Shown piece by piece: positions 23,774 to 32,675 of a DNA stretch of 64,000 nucleotides. The stretch is from assembly GCA_016125085.1 (NCBI GenBank), contig WGMM01000009.1, positions 1 to 64,000 of the forward strand, in the 5' to 3' direction. Position 1 is the stretch's first letter. Each line of letters starts with the position of its first letter. A program made the position numbers and the translations under genes. Below the pieces are notes generated by a model. That model saw only the letters and a program-made list of their open reading frames with translations. It was not told the DNA's origin and searched no databases. The stretch is from a bacterium (lineage in GTDB: Bacteria > Planctomycetota > Planctomycetia > Isosphaerales > Isosphaeraceae).

Positions 23774-25278
23774 GCACCGCGGACGCTTTCGCCCCGGGTA
23801 ACGTCGATTCGATCGACCGGAAGCGTCGTGGTCGTTCGCTCTGGTCGCCGGCGCTTCAGCTTGCGCTCGTCGCACAGGCGGAACGGGTCGTCGGGTTAGG
23901 CGTGGCTTTTACCTCTCGCTGGTTTCTCGGCCCCGTGGAACTGGGAATTTATTCGGGGCTGCGGCTTCTGCTCGACAATACGAATCGCTCCAGCTTCGGG
24001 GTGGCCCTCGGAGCGATTCAGAAATCGATCGCCCTGCGGGCACGGTGTGATCAGGCGGAATCGGATCGCATTCTGGCTGTCGCTGCGACAACCAACACCC
24101 TCACTTCTTCGATCTACGGCGTGATGCTCTTTTTCTGGGGCTTGCATACGTGGGTCATCGCTGGTGACCCGCGTTGGGGCGTCGGCCTCATGATCGTCGG
24201 CGCGCTTGCCGTGCTCAAACGCAGGCAGGATTTTCGAATCGCTGTGCTGCGAAGCTATTCGGATTTCACAACGGTCGGACGCGTCAACCTCCTGCAGAAT
24301 CTGGCATTCGGTCTGAGTGCGTCGTTCGGAATTCTCCTCTTCGGGTTCTGGGGTCTGCTGGTCGCCCTTGTCTTTTCGTTCCTGGTGCAGGGCGAGCTCC
24401 TGAAACGATCCGGGCGGCTTCTCTCGTTCCCAGTGCACTGGAACTTGCGAGAATCCCTGTCGCTGGCAGCCATCGGGCTGCCGATTCTTGCGGCGAACAC
24501 CGCCTGGGCGATGGTGACGACCCTTGATCGAGCCTTGATCCTTGCCAACTTCCCGAATGGCGCAAAGATGGCGGGCTATTTTTCCATCGCGGTTCTCGGT
24601 TGCGGAATTCTCGAAGATTTCGCCAGCCGCGTCGCGATCGTGCTCGCCCCTGGGTATCGAAACGACTTCGGAAAAGGCGTGTCCATCGATTCTCTCCTGG
24701 CTCGCGCGGAAGCGACCGGGCTTGGGCTGCTTGTGATTTCGATTCCGTTCGGCTGCATCCTCGCTGCGGTCGGCAAGACCACTCTGATCGCCCTGTTTCC
24801 GAATCTCGCCCCCGGGGCTGACGCTCTTGCGCCACTGATCCCCGGAACGATCGCCCTGTGTGCCAGCATGCCGCTGCGTGAAGCCTGGATCTCGGCCGAT
24901 CGCCCATGGATTCCGACGATGATCGCAGCGATTGGGGCAGGAATGATGATGGTCCGGATCCGTTCGCTCAGTTCTGACGCAACGCTCGCGGCGATCGCGC
25001 TGGAATCGAGCACCTGCCGGATCGCCTCGTTCATGGCGATGTTCGCCCTACCGGTGATGGTCCTGAAATGGAGCAGGGAAAGGGCTTTCCGTTGGGCAGC
25101 CGCAGGGGGCTGGACCTTCTACTGGGTTTGGGCATTCCGCATGCTGCGAAGTATCGAGCCGAATCTGGGCGGTCTGCTGCAATCAATCGGTATCGTCATT
25201 CCAGGACTTATTTTCGCTGCGATCGTGCATCGGGCATTCTTCGAATGGAAAGATGAAGGAGCCGACGAACTGCCATGA
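23770..25278 (+). CDS. Polysaccharide/lipid flippase-like membrane protein
   Basis: 502 residues with about twelve to fourteen hydrophobic segments (for example LALVAQAERVVGLGVAFTSR near the N-terminus and GLLVALVFSFLVQGELLKR in the middle). Length and layout fit the MATE/MVF superfamily of oligosaccharide-lipid flippases (Wzx-like). It would move a lipid-linked product across the cytoplasmic membrane. Translation is coupled on both sides by 4-bp overlaps. Assignment rests on topology and context rather than a signature motif. Confidence 0.7.
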   Translation: MSTADAFAPGNVDSIDRKRRGRSLWSPALQLALVAQAERVVGLGVAFTSRWFLGPVELGIYSGLRLLLDNTNRSSFGVALGAIQKSIALRARCDQAESDRILAVAATTNTLTSSIYGVMLFFWGLHTWVIAGDPRWGVGLMIVGALAVLKRRQDFRIAVLRSYSDFTTVGRVNLLQNLAFGLSASFGILLFGFWGLLVALVFSFLVQGELLKRSGRLLSFPVHWNLRESLSLAAIGLPILAANTAWAMVTTLDRALILANFPNGAKMAGYFSIAVLGCGILEDFASRVAIVLAPGYRNDFGKGVSIDSLLARAEATGLGLLVISIPFGCILAAVGKTTLIALFPNLAPGADALAPLIPGTIALCASMPLREAWISADRPWIPTMIAAIGAGMMMVRIRSLSSDATLAAIALESSTCRIASFMAMFALPVMVLKWSRERAFRWAAAGGWTFYWVWAFRMLRSIEPNLGGLLQSIGIVIPGLIFAAIVHRAFFEWKDEGADELP

Positions 25279-27215
25279 TCGGTGACCTGGCATTTCTGAT
25301 TCTTCTCGGTGTCTCATGCATCGCAACAGGTTCGTATGCCTGGAAAGTCGCGACGGGTCGATTTCCTCGCTCCGACGAATGGCTCGGTATCGCGTTGCCG
25401 CTCGGGCTCGGTCTATGCGGCACGATCGTCGGCATCGCGGCTTCGACCATCTCATTTCTCGCAGGCTTCGCAGCGGTGGTGGTCTTGTCCGGCATCAGTG
25501 CCGTTCAGGTATCGAACAGCCCTGAAGCGAGACGTTCGCTTCGTTCTGCCTCGCGATGGTTCGGCTCCCGAGCGGGAGCCAGTCTGGTGCTTCTCACCCT
25601 GGTGTTGATCTTGCCAGGGTTGGTCATGCCCGTGATCGACGGCGATGCCCTGTGCTATCACCTCGAAGTGGCCAGACGCATGGTTCAGGACGATATTGTC
25701 CGCTACGATCCGGATCTCCATGAAACGGCCTATCCGCTGCTCGTCGAATCGCTGCAGGCGGTCGCACTCAAGTGCCGGGGGCCGGTCGCCACCCGGGCCG
25801 TGTCGTTCTGGTTCGGTATCGCACTGGCCTTCGGTTCGACCTGCCTGGCCGGGGCACTCGTCAAAGGTCAGGCTCGATATTGGGCCGCGACACTGGTTTT
25901 GATCACGCCCGTGGTGCATTGCGGCACGATCTCGCCCCTGAACGACGTCGCCCTCGCCGCCATGTGCACCAGCTCCCTCGCGGCATGGGTCGTTACGGAA
26001 CATGATGGATCGAAGTCCTGGCGACGATTCGCCCTGGTCGGCGTCTTCTGCGGCTTCGCCTGCGGCGTCAAATTTCCCGGTATCGTCTGGCTGGCGGTCA
26101 TTACCGGTTATTTGACATGCGTTTCCATCTCAGGCGAAAGCTGTCGCAGGGGATTCGCAATTCGCACCACGGCGAAAGCGGTTTCGATATTCGCCGTATT
26201 CGCTGTCGTTTGCGGCAGCTTCTGGTATGGCCGGGCGGCGATCCTGACGGGCAATCCCGTTCACCCCTATTTCCGCAACACGTTCGGTGGCCATGGGCTG
26301 GACGAAGTTCTGGAAGACGCCCGCAAGCCGATAGGGGTCCATTTCTCGAATATCGCCACGGCTCCTCTCGTGATGGCCCTTTCGCCCAGCCGGTTCGACA
26401 GTTTTTCGCATCAGTCCGGGCCTCTGTTTCTTGCCCTGATCCCGCTCGGATTTTTGCAGGTGACTTCGACACGCTGGAAGTCATACGTGTTCCTCGGCTG
26501 GCTTCTGATGGCTCTCTGCCTGACTCAACGGCAAAGTCCGCGGTTTTTCGTCACGACATTCGCACTCTGGTCCGCGGCGGGTGCCGCGACCATTTCGAGC
26601 CTGATTCATTCGATGAACGTCGACGAATTCCGCCGCGAACGCATATTCCGATTCTCCGCAGGTTGCATCTGCCTTCTGGGCGTCTCGATCAGTGCGTTCG
26701 ACCTGGCCAGGGTGCGAGTGGGGGGCTTGATTCTGGCAGGCCAGGTTTCACCGCACGCCTGGCTCGAATCGAATGAGCCGACGTCGAAGCTTCGATCCTG
26801 GGTGTCGCAGAATCTGCCTGAGAATGCCCGGCTCGTCGGTCAGGATCATAGAGGCTATTACTGGCCGCGTCGATTCACGATGGAAAAAGCCCACCGACGA
26901 CGAACAGGGTTGCTGCAATTGGCCGGATCGCCGGAAGAGGTTGTCGACCGTCTTCGCTCCGCTGGCTTCACGCACCTGGTTATGGCGGAACCCGACCCGG
27001 TCGAGGCTGTCGAGTTCGACACCGATCTCAGCGTCGCGCTCGCGCCATGGCTCACGGTCAATACCCCGATGGTCGATGTGACTCTGCCGGAAATTGACGG
27101 TTATGTGCGTCGATACCGCATTTACGACATCGACGGAACGGCGGATCGGATCGATCAGGCAAGCCGATCGAATGACACCCTGTCGACAAGCACCTCGAAA
27201 AAGGCTCTTCGGTGA
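25275..27215 (+). CDS. Polytopic membrane glycosyltransferase-like protein (GT-C fold)
   Basis: 646 residues with about twelve hydrophobic segments in the first 480 residues and a soluble C-terminal domain. An early extracytoplasmic loop reads VIDGDALCYHLEVARRMVQD, with the acidic residues and YHL typical of PMT/ArnT-like GT-C enzymes, followed by YPLLVESLQAV. Such enzymes transfer sugars from a polyprenyl-phosphate donor outside the membrane. It overlaps both neighbours by 4 bp. The donor and acceptor are unknown. Confidence 0.65.
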   Translation: MIGDLAFLILLGVSCIATGSYAWKVATGRFPRSDEWLGIALPLGLGLCGTIVGIAASTISFLAGFAAVVVLSGISAVQVSNSPEARRSLRSASRWFGSRAGASLVLLTLVLILPGLVMPVIDGDALCYHLEVARRMVQDDIVRYDPDLHETAYPLLVESLQAVALKCRGPVATRAVSFWFGIALAFGSTCLAGALVKGQARYWAATLVLITPVVHCGTISPLNDVALAAMCTSSLAAWVVTEHDGSKSWRRFALVGVFCGFACGVKFPGIVWLAVITGYLTCVSISGESCRRGFAIRTTAKAVSIFAVFAVVCGSFWYGRAAILTGNPVHPYFRNTFGGHGLDEVLEDARKPIGVHFSNIATAPLVMALSPSRFDSFSHQSGPLFLALIPLGFLQVTSTRWKSYVFLGWLLMALCLTQRQSPRFFVTTFALWSAAGAATISSLIHSMNVDEFRRERIFRFSAGCICLLGVSISAFDLARVRVGGLILAGQVSPHAWLESNEPTSKLRSWVSQNLPENARLVGQDHRGYYWPRRFTMEKAHRRRTGLLQLAGSPEEVVDRLRSAGFTHLVMAEPDPVEAVEFDTDLSVALAPWLTVNTPMVDVTLPEIDGYVRRYRIYDIDGTADRIDQASRSNDTLSTSTSKKALR

Positions 27216-28129
27216 ACCCGCGCGAACCTCGTCGCTTCACGAGCGAGGCCATGCCGTCCCTGGCTGAAATCCGCCGCAATGGGCAAAAGCCTCGATATCG
27301 AGAAGAAGGCAACTGGCTGGCGCGACATTGGGCCAGGCCCGCAGCCGTTTACGGCACCTGGCTGGCGATCCGTCTGGGAATTCCGCCCCACGCGATAACG
27401 GTAGCGGCCGGAATCTCATGGCTACTGGAAGCGGTCTTCCTGGCCATGGGTGACGCCCGTGCGATGATTGCCGCTGTGGCGTTCGGCTACCTGGGTTTCT
27501 GGCTCGACCACGTCGATGGCCAGGTCGCCCGCGTCACTGGCAGCCAGAGCCTCGAAGGCATATTTCTCGATTTCTGGATTCACACCGCGCATGCCTGCAT
27601 GCGTGGCCTGGGCATCGGGTGGGGCTTGTATGTCGCGACGAACCAGGCTCTTGCGATTCTTCCGGGCCTGGGTGCGGCGTTCGGCTGGGTCATGATCAGC
27701 AATGCCAACGACGCTTCGTACAAAGCGATTTTCGCTGAACTGAAGAAGCTGCGGGAGAATGGGGCGATTGTGAGACTTCGCCCGGCTGCGAATCACGACG
27801 ACCGAGTCGGAATCGATCGCAGAAATGGCCTGCGTGGCATGATCTCATGGGCGCTGGTCAAATGGCAGGAACCTCATAGCGTATTGATCTTGATGAGCAT
27901 CGCGGCCGTCGTGCGGATCACGAAACCTGAAGCGGGCCTGCCGATCTGGTTCGCCCTGGTGCTTTTCTGGGGCATCTTCGCACCGGTCGTGGCTGTGGTG
28001 CGTCTCTTCCGAACCATCAGAAGCAATAAGATCTCGAGCCAATTCGAAGACGCGTTCAGCGTTCAGCGTTCGATGGAGTCAGGAGATCAGGCGGCGAACA
28101 TCGAAATGCGTTTGCCGACTGGCAAGTGA
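27212..28129 (+). CDS. CDP-alcohol phosphatidyltransferase family protein
   Basis: 305 residues from a GTG overlapping the stop of the gene before. The family motif D-x2-DG-x2-AR-x8-G-x3-D-x3-D appears as DHVDGQVAR, then G and FLDFWIH: the spacing is kept, but the last Asp is His. About six membrane segments follow the usual layout. Family members join a CDP-activated alcohol to a second alcohol, making phospholipid headgroups or phosphodiester-linked polyols. The altered last residue could change chemistry. It overlaps the dehydrogenase gene by 4 bp. Confidence 0.85.
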   Translation: MNPREPRRFTSEAMPSLAEIRRNGQKPRYREEGNWLARHWARPAAVYGTWLAIRLGIPPHAITVAAGISWLLEAVFLAMGDARAMIAAVAFGYLGFWLDHVDGQVARVTGSQSLEGIFLDFWIHTAHACMRGLGIGWGLYVATNQALAILPGLGAAFGWVMISNANDASYKAIFAELKKLRENGAIVRLRPAANHDDRVGIDRRNGLRGMISWALVKWQEPHSVLILMSIAAVVRITKPEAGLPIWFALVLFWGIFAPVVAVVRLFRTIRSNKISSQFEDAFSVQRSMESGDQAANIEMRLPTGK

Positions 28130-29355
28130 CGACGTATGATCGGAAGCGGCGCGAACTCGGAAATTTCCGGGAATCGTGGCCTCCCTTTGTTCCAGACCCC
28201 CTCGACGAATCAGAACTTCCCGTGACTTCCGAAACTCTCGAACAGATCGCCCAAGCCCGGTTCCCCGCAAAACCGTATGCTCCCGACGCATTCGGGATCG
28301 GCATCGTCGGTGCAGGCTTTATCGTGCGGGACTGCCACCTGCCAGCCTATCGGGATGCGGGCTTTCGCGTCGTCGGTATCACTTCGCGAATGCGTTCGAA
28401 AGCCGAGGAAGTCGCCGCGCTGCACGGAATCGGATCAGTCGCGGACGATCTCGACGAACTGCTCGAAAATCCGGAAGTTTCGATCCTGGACATCGCCGTA
28501 CCTCCGGACCAGCAGCCGGAACTCATTCACAGGGTCCTGAAGCACAGGGCCTGCCACGGTCACCTGCGTGGCATTCTGGCCCAGAAGCCGCTGGCACTTT
28601 CGCCGCGCGACGCCTGGGGCATCATTCGCCACTGCGAAGATGTCGGCGTCGAGTTGCAGGTCAACCAGAACATGCGGTACGACCCTTCCGTGCGTGTCGC
28701 GAAGGCATTGCTTTCGGACGGGCAGCTCGGCAAACCGGTGCTGGCGACGATCGACATGCGGGCCGTGCCGCACTGGATGCCCTGGGCACGCAATGGCCGA
28801 AGCCTTTCGACCTATATCATGAGCATCCATCACCTCGATTGCTTCCGCTATTGGCTCGGCGATCCGGTTCGAGTGCTGGCGAGCACCAGGCCCGATCCCC
28901 GCACGAGTTTCGAACACCGGGACGGCCTGAACCTCTATATCCTCGAATTCGAAGACGGGCCGCGAGCCTCAGCCTGGGACGACGTCTGGGCCGGGCCGGT
29001 CAAAGAGGGGGCTGCACCGGCCATTTCGATCGACTGGCGAATCGAAGGAACGGACGGTCTCGCCAAAGGCCGAATCGGCTGGCCAGGGTGGCCCGAGCGG
29101 GTTCCGAGCACATTGAAATTCAGCATGCGGTCCGACGACGGCCGCTGGCATGAACCGAAGTGGGACACAGCCTGGTTCCCGGACGCTTTCGCCGGCACGA
29201 TGGCGGGGCTTATGGCAGCCCTTGAACAAGGCTTGATTCCGGATATTTCAGGCTCGGACAATCTGCGGACGATCGCCTTGTGCGAGGCTGTTTACCGTGC
29301 CGCGACTGAACACAGAGTCGTCGATCCGCAGGAAATACTCGACGAACTACGCTGA
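28126..29355 (+). CDS. Gfo/Idh/MocA family oxidoreductase
   Basis: 409 residues from GTG 28126, coupled to the gene before. A 60-residue N-terminal extension precedes the Rossmann fold (GIGIVGAGFIVRDCHLPAYR). LAQKPLALSPRDAW is the QKP form of the family's catalytic EKP motif, with NQNMRYDPSVRVAK and SIHHLDCFRYWLG following. The family oxidises sugars and inositols with NAD(P). Together with the isomerase next door, this points to supply of a modified polyol or sugar; the substrate is not known. Confidence 0.88.
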   Translation: MTTYDRKRRELGNFRESWPPFVPDPLDESELPVTSETLEQIAQARFPAKPYAPDAFGIGIVGAGFIVRDCHLPAYRDAGFRVVGITSRMRSKAEEVAALHGIGSVADDLDELLENPEVSILDIAVPPDQQPELIHRVLKHRACHGHLRGILAQKPLALSPRDAWGIIRHCEDVGVELQVNQNMRYDPSVRVAKALLSDGQLGKPVLATIDMRAVPHWMPWARNGRSLSTYIMSIHHLDCFRYWLGDPVRVLASTRPDPRTSFEHRDGLNLYILEFEDGPRASAWDDVWAGPVKEGAAPAISIDWRIEGTDGLAKGRIGWPGWPERVPSTLKFSMRSDDGRWHEPKWDTAWFPDAFAGTMAGLMAALEQGLIPDISGSDNLRTIALCEAVYRAATEHRVVDPQEILDELR

Positions 29356-29405
29356 GTCATTCGATTTCACAGTGTGCTGAATATCGCAGGGCGGGGAAAC
29401 GGGAA

Positions 29406-30233
29406 ATGAAACTCGGACTGATCAACTCCGCTTGGGCCCAGACAGGGCGTGACACGGCCTATGGTTTGACCAAAACCAGGGAAATCGGCTTCGACACGGT
29501 CGACATTTTCGCTGACCCGCTCGACACGAGCTCGGATGAAGTCGAGGCGATCCGGCGTCATTGCGAATCGCTCGAATTGCCGATCGTGAGTGTCGCCTGC
29601 GTGGCGCTGGGACTGATCGATTTCAATCCGAGCGTCCGGAGATTTCATCTCGATCGATGCGAGCGTTACCTGGAAATGGTCCGCGCGCTCGGTGGCCGGA
29701 ATCTGCTGTTGGTCCTTGGCGAATACGTCTGGCAGCGTGAAGTGATCCCGCCGCAGGAGCAGTGGGGCTTCGGTGTCGAAGCGTTGAAGATCCTGGGCAA
29801 ATCGGCACGTTCGAAGGGGCTGGAGATCGTGATGGAACTCGAGCCGTTTCGCGAGAGTCTCCTGAACGACGTTCCGAACATGAAGCGATTTCTGGACGAT
29901 GTCGCGGATCCGGCCGTGCTGGCCAATCTGGACATTTCTCACCTTGCCCTGGCGCATCAGCCGGCCGAAATGCTCGAATCGCTCAGAGGGCAAGTGGGGC
30001 ACATTCACATTTCGGACTGCGACGGCAAAGTGCATGGCGATCTGCCGCCAGGAAGGGGCGTCGTCGATTTCGATCCGTACCTGGCGAAAATCGCCGAAAT
30101 GGGGCTCGCTGATCGGGATGTCGTCATGTCGATCGAGCTGGAATATTCACCCGAGCCGGACAAAATCGAAGCCTGGGTCGAAGAGGCTTACGCCTCGACG
30201 AAGTCGCTGATGGCGCGTCATGGCCTGAAATGA
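29406..30233 (+). CDS. Sugar phosphate isomerase/epimerase family (TIM barrel)
   Basis: 275 residues. The barrel strands and metal ligands are visible: IGFDTVDIFADPL, NLLLVLGEYVW, GLEIVMELEPF, LDISHLALAHQPAE, VGHIHISDCDGKVHGDLPPG and VVMSIELEYSP, with Glu, Asp, His and Glu in the positions of the AP_endonuc_2 family (IolE/IolI-like). These enzymes isomerise or dehydrate keto-sugars and inosose. It follows the dehydrogenase by 50 bp and ends the plus-strand cluster, facing the AGE epimerase gene. Confidence 0.87.
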   Translation: MKLGLINSAWAQTGRDTAYGLTKTREIGFDTVDIFADPLDTSSDEVEAIRRHCESLELPIVSVACVALGLIDFNPSVRRFHLDRCERYLEMVRALGGRNLLLVLGEYVWQREVIPPQEQWGFGVEALKILGKSARSKGLEIVMELEPFRESLLNDVPNMKRFLDDVADPAVLANLDISHLALAHQPAEMLESLRGQVGHIHISDCDGKVHGDLPPGRGVVDFDPYLAKIAEMGLADRDVVMSIELEYSPEPDKIEAWVEEAYASTKSLMARHGLK

Positions 30234-30270
30234 CCTGGAAGATAGGCTTGAAATTTCGATCCCGCCGAAT

Positions 30271-31452
30271 TCAATCGCCAAGGTCACGATCGAGCATCGT
30301 TTTGCAGAGCCACGCCATTCGAGGCAAATGAAATGGCCCTTTCCACAGGCTTCCCTTGCATGTCTGGCTGACGGAACCGTCGCGATGCAGGTATCCGTAC
30401 CATTCGCCATATTCCGGATCGGCGAAATGTGCGAACGACCAGTCGTGCACGTTACGGTGCCATTCGGAGAACTTCGCCTGACCGGTCGCCTCATAGGCCA
30501 TGAGTGTGGCGATCATGGCCTCGCAATGTGGCCACCAGAATTTCATATCGTGCCAGTATTCCGCCACAGGTTTCATTTTCACGTCCCGGAAATAAAGAAT
30601 TCCGCCGTGGGCCTCGTCCCAGCCCCAGCGCCACATCCAGTCGACGATCGTCGAGCCAAGCTCGACATACTCCGGAATGCCGCCGCGAATGCGTGATTCT
30701 TCAAGAATGAACCAGGCGCATTCCAGAGCATGGCCGGGATTGAGCTGCCGACCTTCGATGTGATCCACGAACTGATCTTCGGGGCCTACGTTTTCGAGAA
30801 CCGCCTGGAATTTCCGGTTCACGAAAAGGCGGTCGATCTCGCCGATCATGCGGTCGATGATGGCATCGTACCGGTTGTCAATCAGGTTCTTCCGCAATTC
30901 CTGGGCTGTCGCGATCGCGATCATGCGAGACGCGAGCGAAGTCAGCCGGCGCGCAGGTTCGAACTTCGGCGGCATGCGGCCAGGAGCGAACGACCAGTCC
31001 ATATAAACTTCGAACAGACGCTGGGCCCTTTCTTTGTGATAAGAATTGCCCGTGGCCCGATAGGCCGCTGCGTGGCCGATCGCCCCGAATGCTTCGGAAT
31101 AGACGTAGCGGCGCATGCGTAGCGGTTCGCCTTCCCGCGTGACCTGAAAATAAAGTCGGCCCGATTCGTGCGTGCACTTCCGGTCCAGAAAATCGAGGCA
31201 GCTCAGGGCGGCGGTCAGCCACGGTTCGTGTTGACCTATTTCATTATAAAGCGTAGCGAACATCCACGCGGCCCGGCCCTGAAACCAGACGCTTTTGTCA
31301 TCATCCGCAACGTTTCCCTGGCGATCCAGGCACGTGACGATTCCGCCGTGCTCCGTGTCCATGCCATTTCGCAGCCAGAAGGGGATGACGTCATCGAGGA
31401 GTAATCGTTCGTACGTCGTGCGTAGCGTCGCTTTGTGATGTGAGGTCGGCAT
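30271..31452 (-). CDS. AGE-family N-acylglucosamine 2-epimerase
   Basis: 393 residues, the normal size of the (alpha/alpha)6-barrel AGE family. Typical parts are FWLRNGMDTEHGGIVTCLDR, KSVWFQGRAAWMFATLYNEI, EDQFVDHIEGRQLNPGHALE and KFWWPHCEAMIATLMAYEAT, with the catalytic histidines in the last two. It would interconvert ManNAc and GlcNAc. It is the last gene of a minus-strand trio with a sialic acid lyase and a Kelch protein, which supports this substrate; cellobiose or mannose epimerases look similar. Confidence 0.85.
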   Translation of the reverse strand: MPTSHHKATLRTTYERLLLDDVIPFWLRNGMDTEHGGIVTCLDRQGNVADDDKSVWFQGRAAWMFATLYNEIGQHEPWLTAALSCLDFLDRKCTHESGRLYFQVTREGEPLRMRRYVYSEAFGAIGHAAAYRATGNSYHKERAQRLFEVYMDWSFAPGRMPPKFEPARRLTSLASRMIAIATAQELRKNLIDNRYDAIIDRMIGEIDRLFVNRKFQAVLENVGPEDQFVDHIEGRQLNPGHALECAWFILEESRIRGGIPEYVELGSTIVDWMWRWGWDEAHGGILYFRDVKMKPVAEYWHDMKFWWPHCEAMIATLMAYEATGQAKFSEWHRNVHDWSFAHFADPEYGEWYGYLHRDGSVSQTCKGSLWKGPFHLPRMAWLCKTMLDRDLGD

Positions 31453-31472
31453 TTTGTCGTATTTCTCACTGT

Positions 31473-32675
31473 TTATCGGGACTGCGGGATCGATGTGGCG
31501 TCTTGCATTTCCGACTCGAACGTCGTGATTGCCGGAGTCCGACGGCCGGGTGAAATTTCGCCGGATATGACGATATCGAGGTCTTTCCAGCTTACCGACG
31601 GTGCGGTTACGACCGGATTTCCAGCGTGAATTGCATTCCTGGCGATTCGCCAGCGATCCTGACCTGGGTCATGCAGAAGAATGTCGCGGCTCCAGCCAGG
31701 GTGCTGCTCGGGCGGTTTCGCGTGGTCGGCCGCGATCGCACCGGACAGAATCGCCAGTTCGCCGGATTTCGTTCGGATCGCGGGCGACGGTGCCGCAGCG
31801 GCTTCACGTGGCATGTCCGCGAGACGTTTCCATTGGCCCGCGACCGGCGAACGACCGGGCGTATATCGCCAGACCTCCCGCAAATAGGGCTTGCGGCGAA
31901 TCTGGGAACCGTCCGGTGCACGTTCCGCGACGATGCCTGAATATACGAACAGGCTTCGGCCATCCGAGCCTGCGATCGATTGAAACCTGCCGATACCGGG
32001 CAATTCCGGGGCGCGTTGCCACCCTCGATCGGGATTCGTCAAATTCAGAACATAAAGCCGGTTCGAAGCATCGCTGGCTGTGGGCGATGATAATCCACCA
32101 AATATGTAGCAATGGCTTCCGATAACAAGACCAGTTGCGTCCTTCAGCGGTTCGGGGAGGGGCGGTTCGTTACGGAATTCGAACTTGCCATCCTTAATCC
32201 CAAGCGAAATGACATTGGCCAGGCACTTCGGCACAGCTTCCATCGCATTTCTGGAAGGACCGGTTTCGCCGCCGATGAAATACGCTCGTTCATTCCAGGA
32301 TATCGAAATTCCGTATCCAGCGGGTAATGGAAGGGGAATCGGCAACAAAATCCAGCTTTTCGATTCGGGTGACTCGAGCACGAAAAGCTCGTCATACCAG
32401 AGCTTGCGACCACCTTCCCATGGGTAGTGATTCGGAAAGTTCGCACCCCCGGCTGCGACCAGTTTTCCTCCTGCGATACCAGCGAACATGCCGGCGAATC
32501 CTTCCCGGTCAGGCAGGGGAGGAAGATTGCGTATCCTGCGTGATCGCATTCCCGGGTTCGAATCCGAACGCTGCGTGTTTTGGGCCAATAATCTCTCACT
32601 GCCGGCGATCGCCAAGCCAACAAAGCCCGAGAACCATCTGCGACGATGAGGATGGAATGCGGAAGACGACATCAT
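31473..32675 (-). CDS. Kelch-repeat protein, NanM-like sialic acid mutarotase
   Basis: 400 residues. The start at 32675 overlaps the lyase stop by 4 bp (ATGA). The N-terminus (HPHRRRWFSGFVGLAIAG) looks like a signal peptide with an arginine-rich, possibly Tat-type start, so the protein is probably exported. Kelch blades follow (AGIAGGKLVAAGGANFPNHY, AYFIGGETGPSRN, CYIFGGLSSPT, SLFVYSGIVAE, ELAILSGAIAAD). Periplasmic NanM speeds up anomer change of N-acetylneuraminate before uptake. A position between the lyase and the epimerase supports this role. Confidence 0.8.
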   Translation of the reverse strand: MMSSSAFHPHRRRWFSGFVGLAIAGSERLLAQNTQRSDSNPGMRSRRIRNLPPLPDREGFAGMFAGIAGGKLVAAGGANFPNHYPWEGGRKLWYDELFVLESPESKSWILLPIPLPLPAGYGISISWNERAYFIGGETGPSRNAMEAVPKCLANVISLGIKDGKFEFRNEPPLPEPLKDATGLVIGSHCYIFGGLSSPTASDASNRLYVLNLTNPDRGWQRAPELPGIGRFQSIAGSDGRSLFVYSGIVAERAPDGSQIRRKPYLREVWRYTPGRSPVAGQWKRLADMPREAAAAPSPAIRTKSGELAILSGAIAADHAKPPEQHPGWSRDILLHDPGQDRWRIARNAIHAGNPVVTAPSVSWKDLDIVISGEISPGRRTPAITTFESEMQDATSIPQSR

